Below are positions 8,889 through 18,040 of a stretch of DNA of 64,000 nucleotides, one piece after another (positions within the stretch are counted from its first letter, which is position 1; each line of letters begins with the position of its first letter). The translations under genes and the position numbers were made by a program. The notes below the pieces were generated by a model. The model worked only from the letters and a program-made list of their open reading frames with translations. It made no database searches and was not told the origin of the DNA. The DNA is from an uncultured Jannaschia sp. Its GTDB lineage: Bacteria > Pseudomonadota > Alphaproteobacteria > Rhodobacterales > Rhodobacteraceae. The DNA lies in the NCBI GenBank assembly GCA_947494145.1, contig CANLTZ010000001.1:372001-436000 (forward strand), written 5' to 3'.

Positions 8889-9884
8889 CTAATCCTCAAT
8901 CCGGCTCATATAGGGCTTCACGATGCCCGCGGGCGGATCGGGCCGCGCGGCGACGTAGTTCAGCGTCGTGGCCTCGCCGTGGCGCAGGTGCTGCACCATC
9001 AATTCGGCTGCCGCCGGTAGGTCTTCCCGCCGAAGCGCCTTCAGAATCGCCGAATGATCCTCCAACACGCGGGCCATCTCCTCCGCCCGGCGGTAGCGGT
9101 CGAAGGCTGCATGGGTGGCGATCAAGGGCAGTTGGCTGCGTCGGATGGCGTCGCGCATCCGGGGATTTGGGCAGTCCAGGACCAGCCGCACGTGCAGGTC
9201 GTTTTCCACATCGGCGATCTTGGTCGCGTCGAAGGCCACTTCGCCCTGTCGTAGCGTCGCAATCCGGTCCAGTGCGACCGCCACTAGGGATGGCGTCGGC
9301 CGACGCTGTACCAGGGCGACGGGTTCCAGAAGGCGCCGCATCTCGTAATGGTCGACCACGGCGTCGGTCGTCAGCCGCGGGATGCGCCAGCGGCCATTGG
9401 CGGCTTGTTCGACCAGGCCCACGCGCTCCAACCGGGAGAGGATATCTTGCGAGGTGGTCCGGCTGACTGCGAAATGCTCCGCCATTGCGGCGCTGCCCAC
9501 AAGGTAGGAGCCATAGCCCGCAGCACTCGCCACCTCGATTTCGACGATGGGATACAGCGTCTCGCGTGCGCTGCGCGCCGCCAACCGCTCGGGCGCGTCG
9601 CCGGGCAGGCGCAGACCCGCCTCGGCCAGGTCCACGCGCAGGGGCGTATCCGTGCCATCCCCCACCAGATAGCCGCGCCCCTCATGCCGCGTGATGAGGC
9701 GGTCTTCCTCCAGCCGCGCCAGGGCGTCGGCTGCCGGTGCGCGGCTGACGTCAAAAAAGCGGGCCAGCGCGCTTTCGGTCAGCACCAGGCCAGGGGCGAG
9801 CGCGCCGGCCTCGATGGCGTCACGCACCGTCTCGTGGATAAAGCGGTTGCGCTTGATGGGCTGGGGGTCGTCGTGGAGCGCCAT
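8889..9884 (-). CDS. GntR family regulator with two tandem winged-helix domains and FCD domain
   Basis: 331 residues. Residues about 12-78 form a first winged helix (PGLVLTESALARFFDVSRAP), residues about 110-172 a second one (YLVGSAAMAEHFAVSRTTSQ followed by QDILSRLERVGLVEQ), and the remainder is an FCD domain with metal-ligand-type residues (DVENDLHVRL, DHSAI, QHLRHG). Most FadR-type regulators have a single winged helix; doubling is unusual. The start lies 8 bp after the fucosidase stop, so it is co-transcribed with and probably controls the fucosidase. Confidence 0.88.
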   Translation of the reverse strand: MALHDDPQPIKRNRFIHETVRDAIEAGALAPGLVLTESALARFFDVSRAPAADALARLEEDRLITRHEGRGYLVGDGTDTPLRVDLAEAGLRLPGDAPERLAARSARETLYPIVEIEVASAAGYGSYLVGSAAMAEHFAVSRTTSQDILSRLERVGLVEQAANGRWRIPRLTTDAVVDHYEMRRLLEPVALVQRRPTPSLVAVALDRIATLRQGEVAFDATKIADVENDLHVRLVLDCPNPRMRDAIRRSQLPLIATHAAFDRYRRAEEMARVLEDHSAILKALRREDLPAAAELMVQHLRHGEATTLNYVAARPDPPAGIVKPYMSRIED

Positions 9885-9892
9885 GGCGCGTC

Positions 9893-11161
9893 CTAGCCGA
9901 AGCGCGGCATCACGTCGAACGTCATCTCAACGATGGCGTCGATGCCGTCATGGTCTTCCAGCGGCAGGGTCAGCAGCAGGGTGTCGCCCTCGACCCGGTG
10001 CGTCAGGTGGCCGGGTGTCAGCAGCTTGGGCGGCGCGGCCAGGACACCGCCGCCCAGGGGCAGCCGCAGGGTGTCGTCCAGTTCTGGCCAGCGCGTGACA
10101 TGGGCCCAGACTATGTTGCCCCGATGGGTGCACCCACCCCACAGCCAGCGCGGCCAAGGCCCCGCCCGCGTCCCATAGATCGTATGGCCGTAGCGGTCCA
10201 GCCAGCGGCCCACGCGATCCAGCACGCGTTCCTGCTCCGGCGGGATCAGGCCGTGGCGGTCCGGGCCGACATTGACCACGAAGTTCCCGCCCCCCGTGGC
10301 CGCGCCGATCAGATAGCCCAGCACCTCTTCGGCGGGCTTCACCCGCTCGTCGAAGCTATAGGCCCATTGGGCGCCCAGGGTGATGGTGCTTTCCCAAGGA
10401 CGGTCGGGACGATAGTCGCCGACCCGCTGTTCGGGCGTGTCGAAGTCGCAGGGCAGGGCGCAACGTTCGTTGATGGCCATGTCGGGCTGCCACGCCCGCA
10501 TTTTCGCGATCAATTCCTCGGCGCGCCACAGCGCCGGATCGGCCGGTCGCTCGAAGGGCGCGGGGGCTGGGCGGCCCATGACCTGGCTGTCGCCCGCAAG
10601 GCCGTCGAACCACCAGGCGTCGATTGGGCCGTAGCCGGTGCACAATTCCTCGACCATGGCGTGGAGGTAGTCGACATAGCGATCATGGTTTTCGGTCCGG
10701 TAATCGGGGTGATACCAATCGGGCTGCGAATGGTAGATGCCAAAACCCATACCCGCCGCCTGGCATGCTTCGGCCAATTCGCGTGTCAGGTCACGGCCTG
10801 CGGGGCAATCGGGGGCCGTGACCTTGTAGTCGGATTGGGCCGTGTCGAACATGGCAAAGCCGTCATGGTGCTTCGTCGTCAAATAGATGTAGCGATGTCC
10901 CCACCGCTTGGCCTTTGCGACCAGGGCGGGCGCGTCGAAGCGGTCGGCGTCGAAATGGCGATAGAGCGTGTCGTAGAGCGCGGCTGGTACGCAGATTCGG
11001 GGCGACACATCGTGGCCCCGCGACTTGTTGAAGATTTCGCGCTTGGGTCCTTCGCGCGACCAACTAATTTCGTGCCCGATCACGCTGGAGGGATTCCAGT
11101 GCAAAAACAGGCCATAGCGCCTGTCCATGAAGCGCTCCGCGCGTTTGGACGTGTCGGTCAT
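9893..11161 (-). CDS. Alpha-L-fucosidase, glycoside hydrolase family 29
   Basis: 422 residues. GH29 hallmarks: N-terminal RYGLFLHWNP, the substrate-binding KHHDGF at residues 97-102 and WWFDG at 183-187, where the aspartate (D186) is the expected nucleophile of this retaining family. No signal peptide is visible, so it should act in the cytoplasm on imported fucosylated oligosaccharides, consistent with the neighbouring oligosaccharide importer. It is transcribed divergently from the dehydratase operon and followed by the tandem-HTH GntR gene. Confidence 0.93.
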   Translation of the reverse strand: MTDTSKRAERFMDRRYGLFLHWNPSSVIGHEISWSREGPKREIFNKSRGHDVSPRICVPAALYDTLYRHFDADRFDAPALVAKAKRWGHRYIYLTTKHHDGFAMFDTAQSDYKVTAPDCPAGRDLTRELAEACQAAGMGFGIYHSQPDWYHPDYRTENHDRYVDYLHAMVEELCTGYGPIDAWWFDGLAGDSQVMGRPAPAPFERPADPALWRAEELIAKMRAWQPDMAINERCALPCDFDTPEQRVGDYRPDRPWESTITLGAQWAYSFDERVKPAEEVLGYLIGAATGGGNFVVNVGPDRHGLIPPEQERVLDRVGRWLDRYGHTIYGTRAGPWPRWLWGGCTHRGNIVWAHVTRWPELDDTLRLPLGGGVLAAPPKLLTPGHLTHRVEGDTLLLTLPLEDHDGIDAIVEMTFDVMPRFG

Positions 11162-11323
11162 GGCCAGCGTCCCGGATGGTGGCGGTGTCCGATCTTACGC
11201 CTGTCGCGGGCGCGCGTTCGGATGCAGTGTCGCCCTTGGCAGGCGGCAGGAAAGGGGGCGTGCGCCATCGGACCTCTGTGCTTTTCGGGTTTACTTGGCC
11301 AGCTTCTCGTATCAATGATTGCA

Positions 11324-11337
11324 TAGTGCATGCAATA
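11324..11337. promoter_or_regulatory. Second copy of the TATTGCATGCAATA-like operator
   Basis: TAGTGCATGCAATA matches the 4635 palindrome at 13 of 14 positions and sits only 10 bp upstream of the dehydratase start, inside the 186-bp divergent region with the fucosidase. An extra half-site ATTGCA lies at 11318-11323. Binding here would cover the start region of the dehydratase transcript, fitting repression in the absence of substrate. Confidence 0.55.
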
Positions 11338-11347
11338 GGCGAAAAAC

Positions 11348-12481
11348 ATGGCCAAGATTGTATCGGTCGAGTTGAGGATGGTGTCGCTGGCACCGAAAGT
11401 CCTGCGCGAAGATGCGATCCAGACCTTCGAGCGTCAGGAAACGCCCATCGTTCGCATCACCGATGGCGATGGGGCCGTGGGGACCGGCTACAGCTATACG
11501 ATTGGTACCGGCGGGCCGTCCGTCATGACCTTGTTGGAGCATACGTTGGCGCCGCGCCTGATCGGCTGCGACGCTGAGCGGATCGACGGCATCTGGCACG
11601 ACCTGCTGCGGTCGACCCATGCCACAGCGGTGGGCGCGATCACGTCCCTGGCGCTGGCGGCGGTGGACACCGCCCTTTGGGACTTGCGGTGCCGCAAGGC
11701 GGGCCTGCCGCTCTGGAAGCTGGCCGGTGGGTCGCGGGATCGGGTGCCGGTCTATTCCACGGAAGGCGGGTGGCTGAACCTTTCGGTGGACGCGTTGGCC
11801 GATCAAGCCACGCAGGCGCGGGATGCCGGGTTTCTGGGCACCAAGATGAAGGTTGGCAAACCCGGCGTGGGCGAAGACGCGCGCCGCATTGCGGCGGTGC
11901 GCGATGCCGTGGGCGAGGATTTCGAAGTGATGGTCGACGCCAACCAAGCCTTCGACCTGGCCGAAGCGCAGCGCCGGGCTGTTATGCTGGAAGAACATCG
12001 GGTGGCCTGGTTCGAGGAACCCATGCCGGCGGACAACGTATCGGCCCATGCTTGCCTGGCCCGCGCCACCCGGGTGCCTGTGGCTGTGGGCGAAAGCCTT
12101 TATTCGCTCGCGCAATTCAAGGAATATCTGCGCCATGACGCGGCATCCATCGTGCAGGTGGACGTCGCGCGTATCGGCGGCATCACCCCCTGGCTAAAAA
12201 CGGCGGCGTTGGCCGAAGCCCACGGGGTCCAGGTCAGTCCGCATTTCCTGATGGAATTGCATCTGTCCCTGGTCTGCGCGGTGCCGAATGCAAAATGGCT
12301 GGAATACATCCCGCAGCTCGACACCGTAACGACAGGACCCATCACTATGCAGGACGGCCTTGCCCATGCGCCCGAGACACCGGGGATCGGCATAGATTGG
12401 GATTGGGACGCGATCATCCACGCCTCCGTCTACCACGAGACGATTGGCGGCCCCGCGCCAGACGCGGCGGCTGCGGAATGA
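11348..12481 (+). CDS. Enolase-superfamily (mandelate racemase type) sugar-acid dehydratase
   Basis: 377 residues. Mandelate-racemase-subgroup catalytic elements are all readable: the KxK base (TKMKVG near residue 168), metal ligands DANQ, EEP and GES, and the late histidine (SPHF). Members of this group dehydrate aldonic acids to 2-keto-3-deoxy acids. In this fucose-type locus an L-fuconate or closely related dehydratase role is likely, although it is shorter than and different from the classical Xanthomonas L-fuconate dehydratase. The stop overlaps the mutarotase start. Confidence 0.87.
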   Translation: MAKIVSVELRMVSLAPKVLREDAIQTFERQETPIVRITDGDGAVGTGYSYTIGTGGPSVMTLLEHTLAPRLIGCDAERIDGIWHDLLRSTHATAVGAITSLALAAVDTALWDLRCRKAGLPLWKLAGGSRDRVPVYSTEGGWLNLSVDALADQATQARDAGFLGTKMKVGKPGVGEDARRIAAVRDAVGEDFEVMVDANQAFDLAEAQRRAVMLEEHRVAWFEEPMPADNVSAHACLARATRVPVAVGESLYSLAQFKEYLRHDAASIVQVDVARIGGITPWLKTAALAEAHGVQVSPHFLMELHLSLVCAVPNAKWLEYIPQLDTVTTGPITMQDGLAHAPETPGIGIDWDWDAIIHASVYHETIGGPAPDAAAAE

Positions 12482-12807
12482 AGCGCGTCGGTATGGTCAT
12501 CGGGATCAAGCCCGAGAAGATCGCAGACTATAAGCGCCTGCATGCGCAGGCCTGGCCCGGTGTCCTGAAGCAAATCCGCGACAGCCATATCCGCAACTTC
12601 GTCATCTATCTGCGGGAGCCCGAGAACCTGCTTTTCGGTCATTTCGAATATCACGGCCAGGACCTGGACGCCGACATGGCCGCCATGGCCGCCGACCCCG
12701 TGACGCAGGATTGGTGGACCCATACCGACCCGTGCCAGACCATCCTGCCGAGTGCGAAACCGGGTGAGAAATGGGTCTATATGGAAGAGGTTTTCTTCGC
12801 CCCATGA
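12478..12807 (+). CDS. L-rhamnose/L-fucose mutarotase (RhaM/FucU-like, DUF718)
   Basis: 109 residues counted from the ATG at 12478, overlapping the dehydratase stop by 4 bp; the longer in-frame reading from 12295 is inside the dehydratase gene. The alpha/beta dimeric ferredoxin-like fold of the RhaM family is indicated by KRVGMVIGIKPEK, the NFVIYLRE strand and LFGHFEYHG. It interconverts alpha and beta anomers of a 6-deoxy sugar, supplying the anomer needed by the dehydrogenase step. Translationally coupled on both sides. Confidence 0.88.
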   Translation: MKRVGMVIGIKPEKIADYKRLHAQAWPGVLKQIRDSHIRNFVIYLREPENLLFGHFEYHGQDLDADMAAMAADPVTQDWWTHTDPCQTILPSAKPGEKWVYMEEVFFAP

Positions 12808-14831
12808 CACTGCCAACCGATCCGAAGACCTGGCCCTGGCGCCAAGTCCATCTCGATTTCCACACCTCCGGCGAGATCCCCGGCGTCGCATCCGCCTTCG
12901 ACGCCGATGCCTTCGCCCGCTGCTTCCGGGACGCGCATGTGGGTTCGGTGAACCTGTTCGCCAAATGCCACCATGGCTTGTCCTACCACCCGACCGAGGT
13001 CGGGGAAATGCACCCATCGCTTACCTTCGACCTGCTGGGCGCGCAGATCGAGGCGCTGCAGGGCGTCGGTATTCGTACGCCGATCTACATCTCGGCGCTG
13101 TGGGATGAGTTGGCGGCGCACCGGCATCCCGGCTGGCGTGCGGAAGATCCGGACCATACGCGCTTTGTGCAGCATGGCGATGCGGATGAAACCGGCTGGA
13201 AGCACCTCGACCTGGCCTCGCCCTACCGCGCTTACTTCCTGCGCCAACTCGAAGAGGTCATCGCCCGCTATCCCCAGGCCCATGGTCTTTGGGTCGACAT
13301 CTGCTTCCAGCGCCCGTCGGTCAGCCCCTATGCGCGCGACGGGATGGCGGCGTTGGGGCTGGATCCGTTCGATGCCGATGATCGCGAGCTATATGCCGAG
13401 CGCCTGACGCTGGATTTCTTCGCCGATGTGCAGCGCCGGGCAGCGGCTGGCGGTATGCCCTGTTTCTTCAATCTGGGTCATATCCGCCGCGGTCGCACGA
13501 CAGTGCTGCGCGATCATTTCAGCCATCTGGAGATCGAGTCCCTGCCCACGGCGGGCTGGGGATATGAACATATGCCAGTCTCGGCGCGCTATGTCGAAGG
13601 GGTCGGGATGCCATATCTTGGCATGACCGGTAAGTTCCACCACCTTTGGGGCGAAACCGGGGGGTACAAGGCGCCCGAAGCCCTACGCTATGAGGCGGCG
13701 GCGATGATGGCCCATGGCGCGCGCGTCTGTATCGGTGACCATCTGCACCCGACCGGTGAGACGGACCCGTCCACCTATGCCGCCATCGGGGCGGCCTTCG
13801 CCCATGTCGAAGCGGCGGAGCCCTTCGTGGAGGGATCGCGCAATGTTGCCGAAATCGCGGTTCTCAGCGAAGAAGCCATGCGCGCGCCCCGCTTCGCTGG
13901 CATGCCGCCGCAACAGAACCCCATCGATGACGGCTGTGTGCGGGCCTTGCTGGAATGCCGGTTCCTCTTCGACGTGATCGACCGCGATGCCGATCTGTCG
14001 GGCTATGCGCTTCTGATCCTGCCCGACGCGATCCCGGTGGATGCCGCGCTGGAGGCAAAGATCCAGACCTATCTCGACGGCGGTGGGCGGCTGTTGATCA
14101 CCGGCGCATCGGGTGTCGGGCCTGATCGTGTGGCTTTCCCTGCCGGTGCCGAAATCGACGGGCTGTCGCCCTTCGCGAAAGGCGACTACCTTCTGCCGCC
14201 GCCCGACCTGCGGCCCGAATTCGTGGACCGCCCGCTTTTCACCTACATGCCATCCAATCGCCTGCGCGTCACCTCTGGCCGCGCCTTGGGTGAGGTTTTC
14301 GACCCCTATTTCAACCGGGGTCGCGGCCGGTTCAGCGGGCACCTTCATACACCGGCGCGCCCCGATCCATCCGGCTTTGCCTTCGGTGTGGAAGAAGGCG
14401 CGGTTCTGCGGCTCGCCCACCCGATCTTTTCAATCTACCACAAGGTGGGATCTGTGGCTTTCCTTCAGGTCATCGAACGGGTCGTGGGCCGGGCCCTTGG
14501 CAGGCCGCGTCTTCTGCAAACGTCACTCCCGATTGCGGGCCGTGCCACGCTTCGCCGCCAAGACGACAAAGCGCGTCATATCCTCCACCTGCTGCACGCC
14601 AACCCCGTGCGCCGCGGTTATCTGCGCACGGATCATGTGGAGCCAATCCAGGACCTGACGCCGCTTCAGGGTGTCGAAATAGAGATCAGGCTCGGCACGG
14701 CTGTCGAGGCCGTCCGCACGGCGCCAGAGGGACAGGCCGTCGAATTCGCTCAGAACGAGGGGGGGCGGTTGAAGTTTACGCTGCCTTGCCTGCAAGGCCA
14801 CCAGATGGTCGAGATCGTGGGCGCATCCTGA
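12804..14831 (+). CDS. GHL6 / GH151-like glycoside hydrolase, candidate second alpha-L-fucosidase
   Basis: 675 residues. The N-terminal about 370 residues form a TIM-barrel of the hypothetical glycosyl hydrolase 6 type (VHLDFHTSGEIP, NLFAKCHHGLSYHP, GLWVDICFQ), followed by a GH42-like trimerisation domain (ALLILPDAIPVD, then LLITGASG) and a beta-rich C-terminus. This layout is the one I associate with GH151, whose characterised members are alpha-L-fucosidases; the family assignment is from memory and the catalytic residues cannot be fixed here. No signal peptide, so cytoplasmic. The start overlaps the mutarotase stop by 4 bp. Confidence 0.75.
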   Translation: MTLPTDPKTWPWRQVHLDFHTSGEIPGVASAFDADAFARCFRDAHVGSVNLFAKCHHGLSYHPTEVGEMHPSLTFDLLGAQIEALQGVGIRTPIYISALWDELAAHRHPGWRAEDPDHTRFVQHGDADETGWKHLDLASPYRAYFLRQLEEVIARYPQAHGLWVDICFQRPSVSPYARDGMAALGLDPFDADDRELYAERLTLDFFADVQRRAAAGGMPCFFNLGHIRRGRTTVLRDHFSHLEIESLPTAGWGYEHMPVSARYVEGVGMPYLGMTGKFHHLWGETGGYKAPEALRYEAAAMMAHGARVCIGDHLHPTGETDPSTYAAIGAAFAHVEAAEPFVEGSRNVAEIAVLSEEAMRAPRFAGMPPQQNPIDDGCVRALLECRFLFDVIDRDADLSGYALLILPDAIPVDAALEAKIQTYLDGGGRLLITGASGVGPDRVAFPAGAEIDGLSPFAKGDYLLPPPDLRPEFVDRPLFTYMPSNRLRVTSGRALGEVFDPYFNRGRGRFSGHLHTPARPDPSGFAFGVEEGAVLRLAHPIFSIYHKVGSVAFLQVIERVVGRALGRPRLLQTSLPIAGRATLRRQDDKARHILHLLHANPVRRGYLRTDHVEPIQDLTPLQGVEIEIRLGTAVEAVRTAPEGQAVEFAQNEGGRLKFTLPCLQGHQMVEIVGAS

Positions 14832-14936
14832 CGGGTTAACCAGGGTTCGGGGAACCACCGAAGGTGGATGGGCCAACGATCGGATTTGCCGAAGCGGCCT
14901 GCGTTCTTTGTCGGGAGGGCTGGGCACAATAAGAGA

Positions 14937-14965
14937 CGAGGGCCCCCAGACCTGGCACGCCCTCG
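14937..14965 (-). terminator. Possible terminator downstream of the transglycosylase
   Basis: On the minus strand CGAGGGC pairs with GCCCTCG across a 15-base loop and is followed by GTCTCTTATT. It is about 90 bp past the transglycosylase stop. The long loop and imperfect T-run keep confidence low. The remaining intergenic sequence 14832-15054 shows nothing else I can assign. Confidence 0.35.
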
Positions 14966-15054
14966 CCTGAATGGGTTCAGAGTAGCAGCTTGTTAAACCG
15001 CAAAAGGGACTTTGACTGCTTGGGCGCAAAGCGCCTCGGCGCAGCCGCTTCCCA

Positions 15055-15870
15055 CTACCGAATCCGGGCGGCCGACAGTGCAATCGCCTGTTGATAGACC
15101 GTCGCGGCGTTCCAGTCATTGAGGACCCGGAAATTCGCGGTACCCTCCTGAAACGGTTGCCCCGGTTGCCAACCCTTCTGGCGCAGGAAGTTCGCGGTCG
15201 AGGCCATGGCATCGGCCATGGTGTAGAAATCCACCACCCCGTCGCCGTTGCCATCCGCGCCATAGCGCATGGCGTTGCCGGGCAGGAACTGTGTGTGCCC
15301 CAACTCTCCGTGGGCGGCGCCTTTCTGGGACGGCGACAGCATCCCGCGATCGACCATCTGCAACGCGGCCAGCGCGTGGGGGGTGAAGAAGGCGGATCGG
15401 CGGCAATCATAGGCCACCGTCAATATCGACGACACGACGTTTTCGCTGCCCATGTTGCGGCCAAACCCCGTCTCCATCCCGTGGATGGCCAGCAGGATGC
15501 CTGCGGGCACGCCGTAGCTTTGCTCCAACGCGGCAAAGAAGGGGCGGTTCTGGTCCAGCAGCCGCGTGGCTTGCGCCGCGAACCCGTCGAGGGACCCGAG
15601 GCGGATGCGGATAAATTCATCAAGCGCATAGCGCACGCCGCGTTGGTTGCGGTCAGCGGCGATGGTCCGCGTGGAATAGGAAGCATTGGACAACGCTTGA
15701 AGGCCGCGCTGCCCGATCCCCACGGCGGCGGCTTCCTGGGCGAATTCCTGTTTCCAGGTATTCCAACCGCTGGAATCGTTGCCGCATTGCGCGGCCATGG
15801 CAGGCGATGCGGCAAGGGCCAAGATCAGGGCAAGGGGGCGAAGCATCGGGCGTCTCCTGGAAGGCGTCAT
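15055..15870 (-). CDS. Lytic murein transglycosylase, MltB family
   Basis: 271 residues with a signal peptide (LALILALAASPAMA; an internal ATG at codon 9 may be the true start). The SLT_2 catalytic domain shows the essential glutamate in GMETGFGRN, then GELGHTQFLP and the DGDGNGDG-type calcium-like loop (YGADGNGDGVVDFY). It cleaves peptidoglycan to 1,6-anhydromuropeptides in the periplasm. No lipobox cysteine, so probably soluble. Standalone gene. Confidence 0.92.
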   Translation of the reverse strand: MTPSRRRPMLRPLALILALAASPAMAAQCGNDSSGWNTWKQEFAQEAAAVGIGQRGLQALSNASYSTRTIAADRNQRGVRYALDEFIRIRLGSLDGFAAQATRLLDQNRPFFAALEQSYGVPAGILLAIHGMETGFGRNMGSENVVSSILTVAYDCRRSAFFTPHALAALQMVDRGMLSPSQKGAAHGELGHTQFLPGNAMRYGADGNGDGVVDFYTMADAMASTANFLRQKGWQPGQPFQEGTANFRVLNDWNAATVYQQAIALSAARIR

Positions 15871-15891
15871 ATTTTGGCGGACCCTACCATG

Positions 15892-17355
15892 TCAGTCGGT
15901 TAGGGCAACGGGCCGGGCTATCCGATCCAGCGCCTCAATGTCGAGCGCCCGGGCCAGATGGTCGGCCAAGGCGTCCAGCGTGGCTTCCACCTCGGTGCCG
16001 TAATCGCGCGCCGCGGGGTTGGCGCCCAAGCGTTGCAGATAGGCAGCGCGGAACGCATCCCCGGCAAAGAGACCGTGCAAATAGCATCCCCGCACGCGCC
16101 CATCGGCACTGGCCGCGCCCACGACTTGCCCGTCGCGGCGCAGCCAACCGCGCGCCGTGTCCGGCCCCGTCGTCTCGCCCAGATGGATCTCATAGCCGTC
16201 CACCCCGGCGCTGGTTTCCACGTCTTCGGCGCGCACCCGCGCCAAGTGTTTGCCAGGCTGCATCACCGTTTCCACGTCAAGCAGACCCAGCCCTTTCACG
16301 CTGCGGGCGGGGCCCTCCAAGCCTTCCGGGTCCGCGATGATGCGCCCGAGCATCTGGTAGCCGCCGCAAATCCCCAGCACATGCCCGCCGCGCCGGACAT
16401 GGGCGGCCAAGTCCACATCCCAGCCCTCAGCGCGGAATGCTTCCAGATCCGCGATCGTGGTCTTTGAGCCCGGGATGAGCACCAGGTCGCAGACCGGAAG
16501 GGGGCGGCCCGGAGGCACGATTTCAACCGATACCGCCGGGTCGGAGGAAAGTGGGTCCAAATCATCGAAATTCGCGATCCGCCGCAGCCGGGGCACCGCG
16601 ATGCGAAATGCCCCTGCCCGGGGTGCGGAGCGGATGTCCAGGATATCTTCGGCGGGCAGCCGCCAGGCTTCATCGAACCAGGGCACCACGCCCAGGGGCG
16701 CCCAGCCTGTGCGGGCCGCGATGGCGGTCATGCCGTCTTCGAACAGTGGAACGTCACCTCGGAACTTATTGACCAGAAAGCCCTTGATGCGCGCCGCATC
16801 CGCGGGCGTCAGCACCGCCTGGGTGCCCACAAGCTGGGCGATGACACCGCCGCGGTCGATGTCGCCCGCCAGCAGCACGGGGATATCCGCAGCCTCGGCG
16901 AAGCCCATATTGGCGATGTCGCCCGCGCGCAGGTTGATCTCCGCCGGGGAGCCCGCGCCTTCCACGATCACAAGATCGCAGCCCGCGGCAAGCCTGCGGA
17001 AACTGCCCAGACACGCCGCCAATAGCTGCGGTTTCAGCGCCGCGTAATCGCGCGCGCGTACCGTGGCCAGACGCTGGCCCTGGACCACCACCTGGCTGCC
17101 GGTATCGGTTTCGGGCTTTAGCAGGACGGGGTTCATGTCCACCATAGGCTCCACCCCGCAGGCCAGCGCTTGCAAGGCCTGGGCGCGCCCGATCTCGCCC
17201 CCATCGGCGGTGACGGCGGCATTGTTGGACATGTTTTGCGGCTTGAAGGGGCGCACGCGCAGGCCCGTGCGGGCGAAATGGCGGCAGAGCCCAGCCACCA
17301 GCATGGACTTCCCCACATTGGAGCCCGCGCCCTGCACCATGATCGCCCGTGCCAT
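15892..17355 (-). CDS. cobQ: Cobyric acid synthase
   Basis: 487 residues from the ATG at 17355 (MARAIMVQG...); an in-frame extension to 17478 lacks similarity. It amidates adenosylcobyrinic acid a,c-diamide to adenosylcobyric acid. The N-terminal P-loop (GAGSNVGKS) and KPQNMSNN are followed by a class I glutamine amidotransferase domain with the cysteine in [10 protein letters not shown] and the histidine in YLHGLF. It appears alone, without other cobalamin genes adjacent, and I saw no clear B12 riboswitch in the 115 bp upstream. Confidence 0.96.
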   Translation of the reverse strand: MARAIMVQGAGSNVGKSMLVAGLCRHFARTGLRVRPFKPQNMSNNAAVTADGGEIGRAQALQALACGVEPMVDMNPVLLKPETDTGSQVVVQGQRLATVRARDYAALKPQLLAACLGSFRRLAAGCDLVIVEGAGSPAEINLRAGDIANMGFAEAADIPVLLAGDIDRGGVIAQLVGTQAVLTPADAARIKGFLVNKFRGDVPLFEDGMTAIAARTGWAPLGVVPWFDEAWRLPAEDILDIRSAPRAGAFRIAVPRLRRIANFDDLDPLSSDPAVSVEIVPPGRPLPVCDLVLIPGSKTTIADLEAFRAEGWDVDLAAHVRRGGHVLGICGGYQMLGRIIADPEGLEGPARSVKGLGLLDVETVMQPGKHLARVRAEDVETSAGVDGYEIHLGETTGPDTARGWLRRDGQVVGAASADGRVRGCYLHGLFAGDAFRAAYLQRLGANPAARDYGTEVEATLDALADHLARALDIEALDRIARPVALTD

Positions 17356-17470
17356 TCCGCCCCATCCCCCGGCTTGCCGACCGTCACGTTCCCGCGATCT
17401 GCGCCCGCCCGCAATGGTCCTGGGGCAAAACCTGGTGCGCCACGGTCCCAATTGCTTGTAGCGTGCCGCC

Positions 17471-18040
17471 ATGAACACGCCCGCTCACCTGATCCTCGGC
17501 CTTGCTGCCTTTGGCCGATCCGGCCAGCCGCGGGTGACCGCCGCCGCTATTGCGGGCGCGCTGATCCCAGACCTTTCGCTTTACGTCCTGGCGGGTGGGG
17601 CGTTGGGCATCGGCATCCCGGCGCAACGTGTCTTCGACGAGCTGTATTTCTCGCCTGCTTGGCAGACCATTTTTGCAATCGACAATTCAGCATTCCTTTG
17701 GGCCTTTGTGCTGGCGCTTGGTATCTGGCTGAAACGGACATGGGTGATTGCCCTTGGCGGCGCGGCGCTGTTGCACATCGCTTGCGATCTGCCGCTTCAC
17801 GCAGGGGATGGCCGCCCGCATTTCTGGCCGATCAGCGACTGGGTATACGATTCCCCCCTGAGCTACTGGGACGTAACCCACCATGCGGGTTGGATTGCCC
17901 CGACGGAGGTGGCTTTGGTCGTGGCCCTGGCGCTTTGGTGCTGGGTCAGCTTCCCGTCGCGCGCCATTCGCGTGGCCCTTGTCGGGCCCGTGGCGGCGCA
18001 ACTTTCGGTGGGCGGGGTGTGGGCGTTTGTGTTTTCTTGA
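17471..18040 (+). CDS. Integral membrane protein, YdjM/DUF457-like
   Basis: 189 residues with about four to five hydrophobic segments. Starts [10 protein letters not shown] and contains a PD pair near residue 37 and [19 protein letters not shown] near 100-118, the H/D pattern of membrane-bound YdjM-type putative metal hydrolases. Proteins like this are often mislabelled as CobQ because they sit next to it. The gene is divergent from cobQ with 115 bp between starts. Function unknown. Confidence 0.7.
   Translation: MNTPAHLILGLAAFGRSGQPRVTAAAIAGALIPDLSLYVLAGGALGIGIPAQRVFDELYFSPAWQTIFAIDNSAFLWAFVLALGIWLKRTWVIALGGAALLHIACDLPLHAGDGRPHFWPISDWVYDSPLSYWDVTHHAGWIAPTEVALVVALALWCWVSFPSRAIRVALVGPVAAQLSVGGVWAFVFS

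Noticed and set aside
17356-17470. Cobalamin riboswitch upstream of cobQ
   Set aside because: Only 115 bp are available and I could not find the B12-box core.
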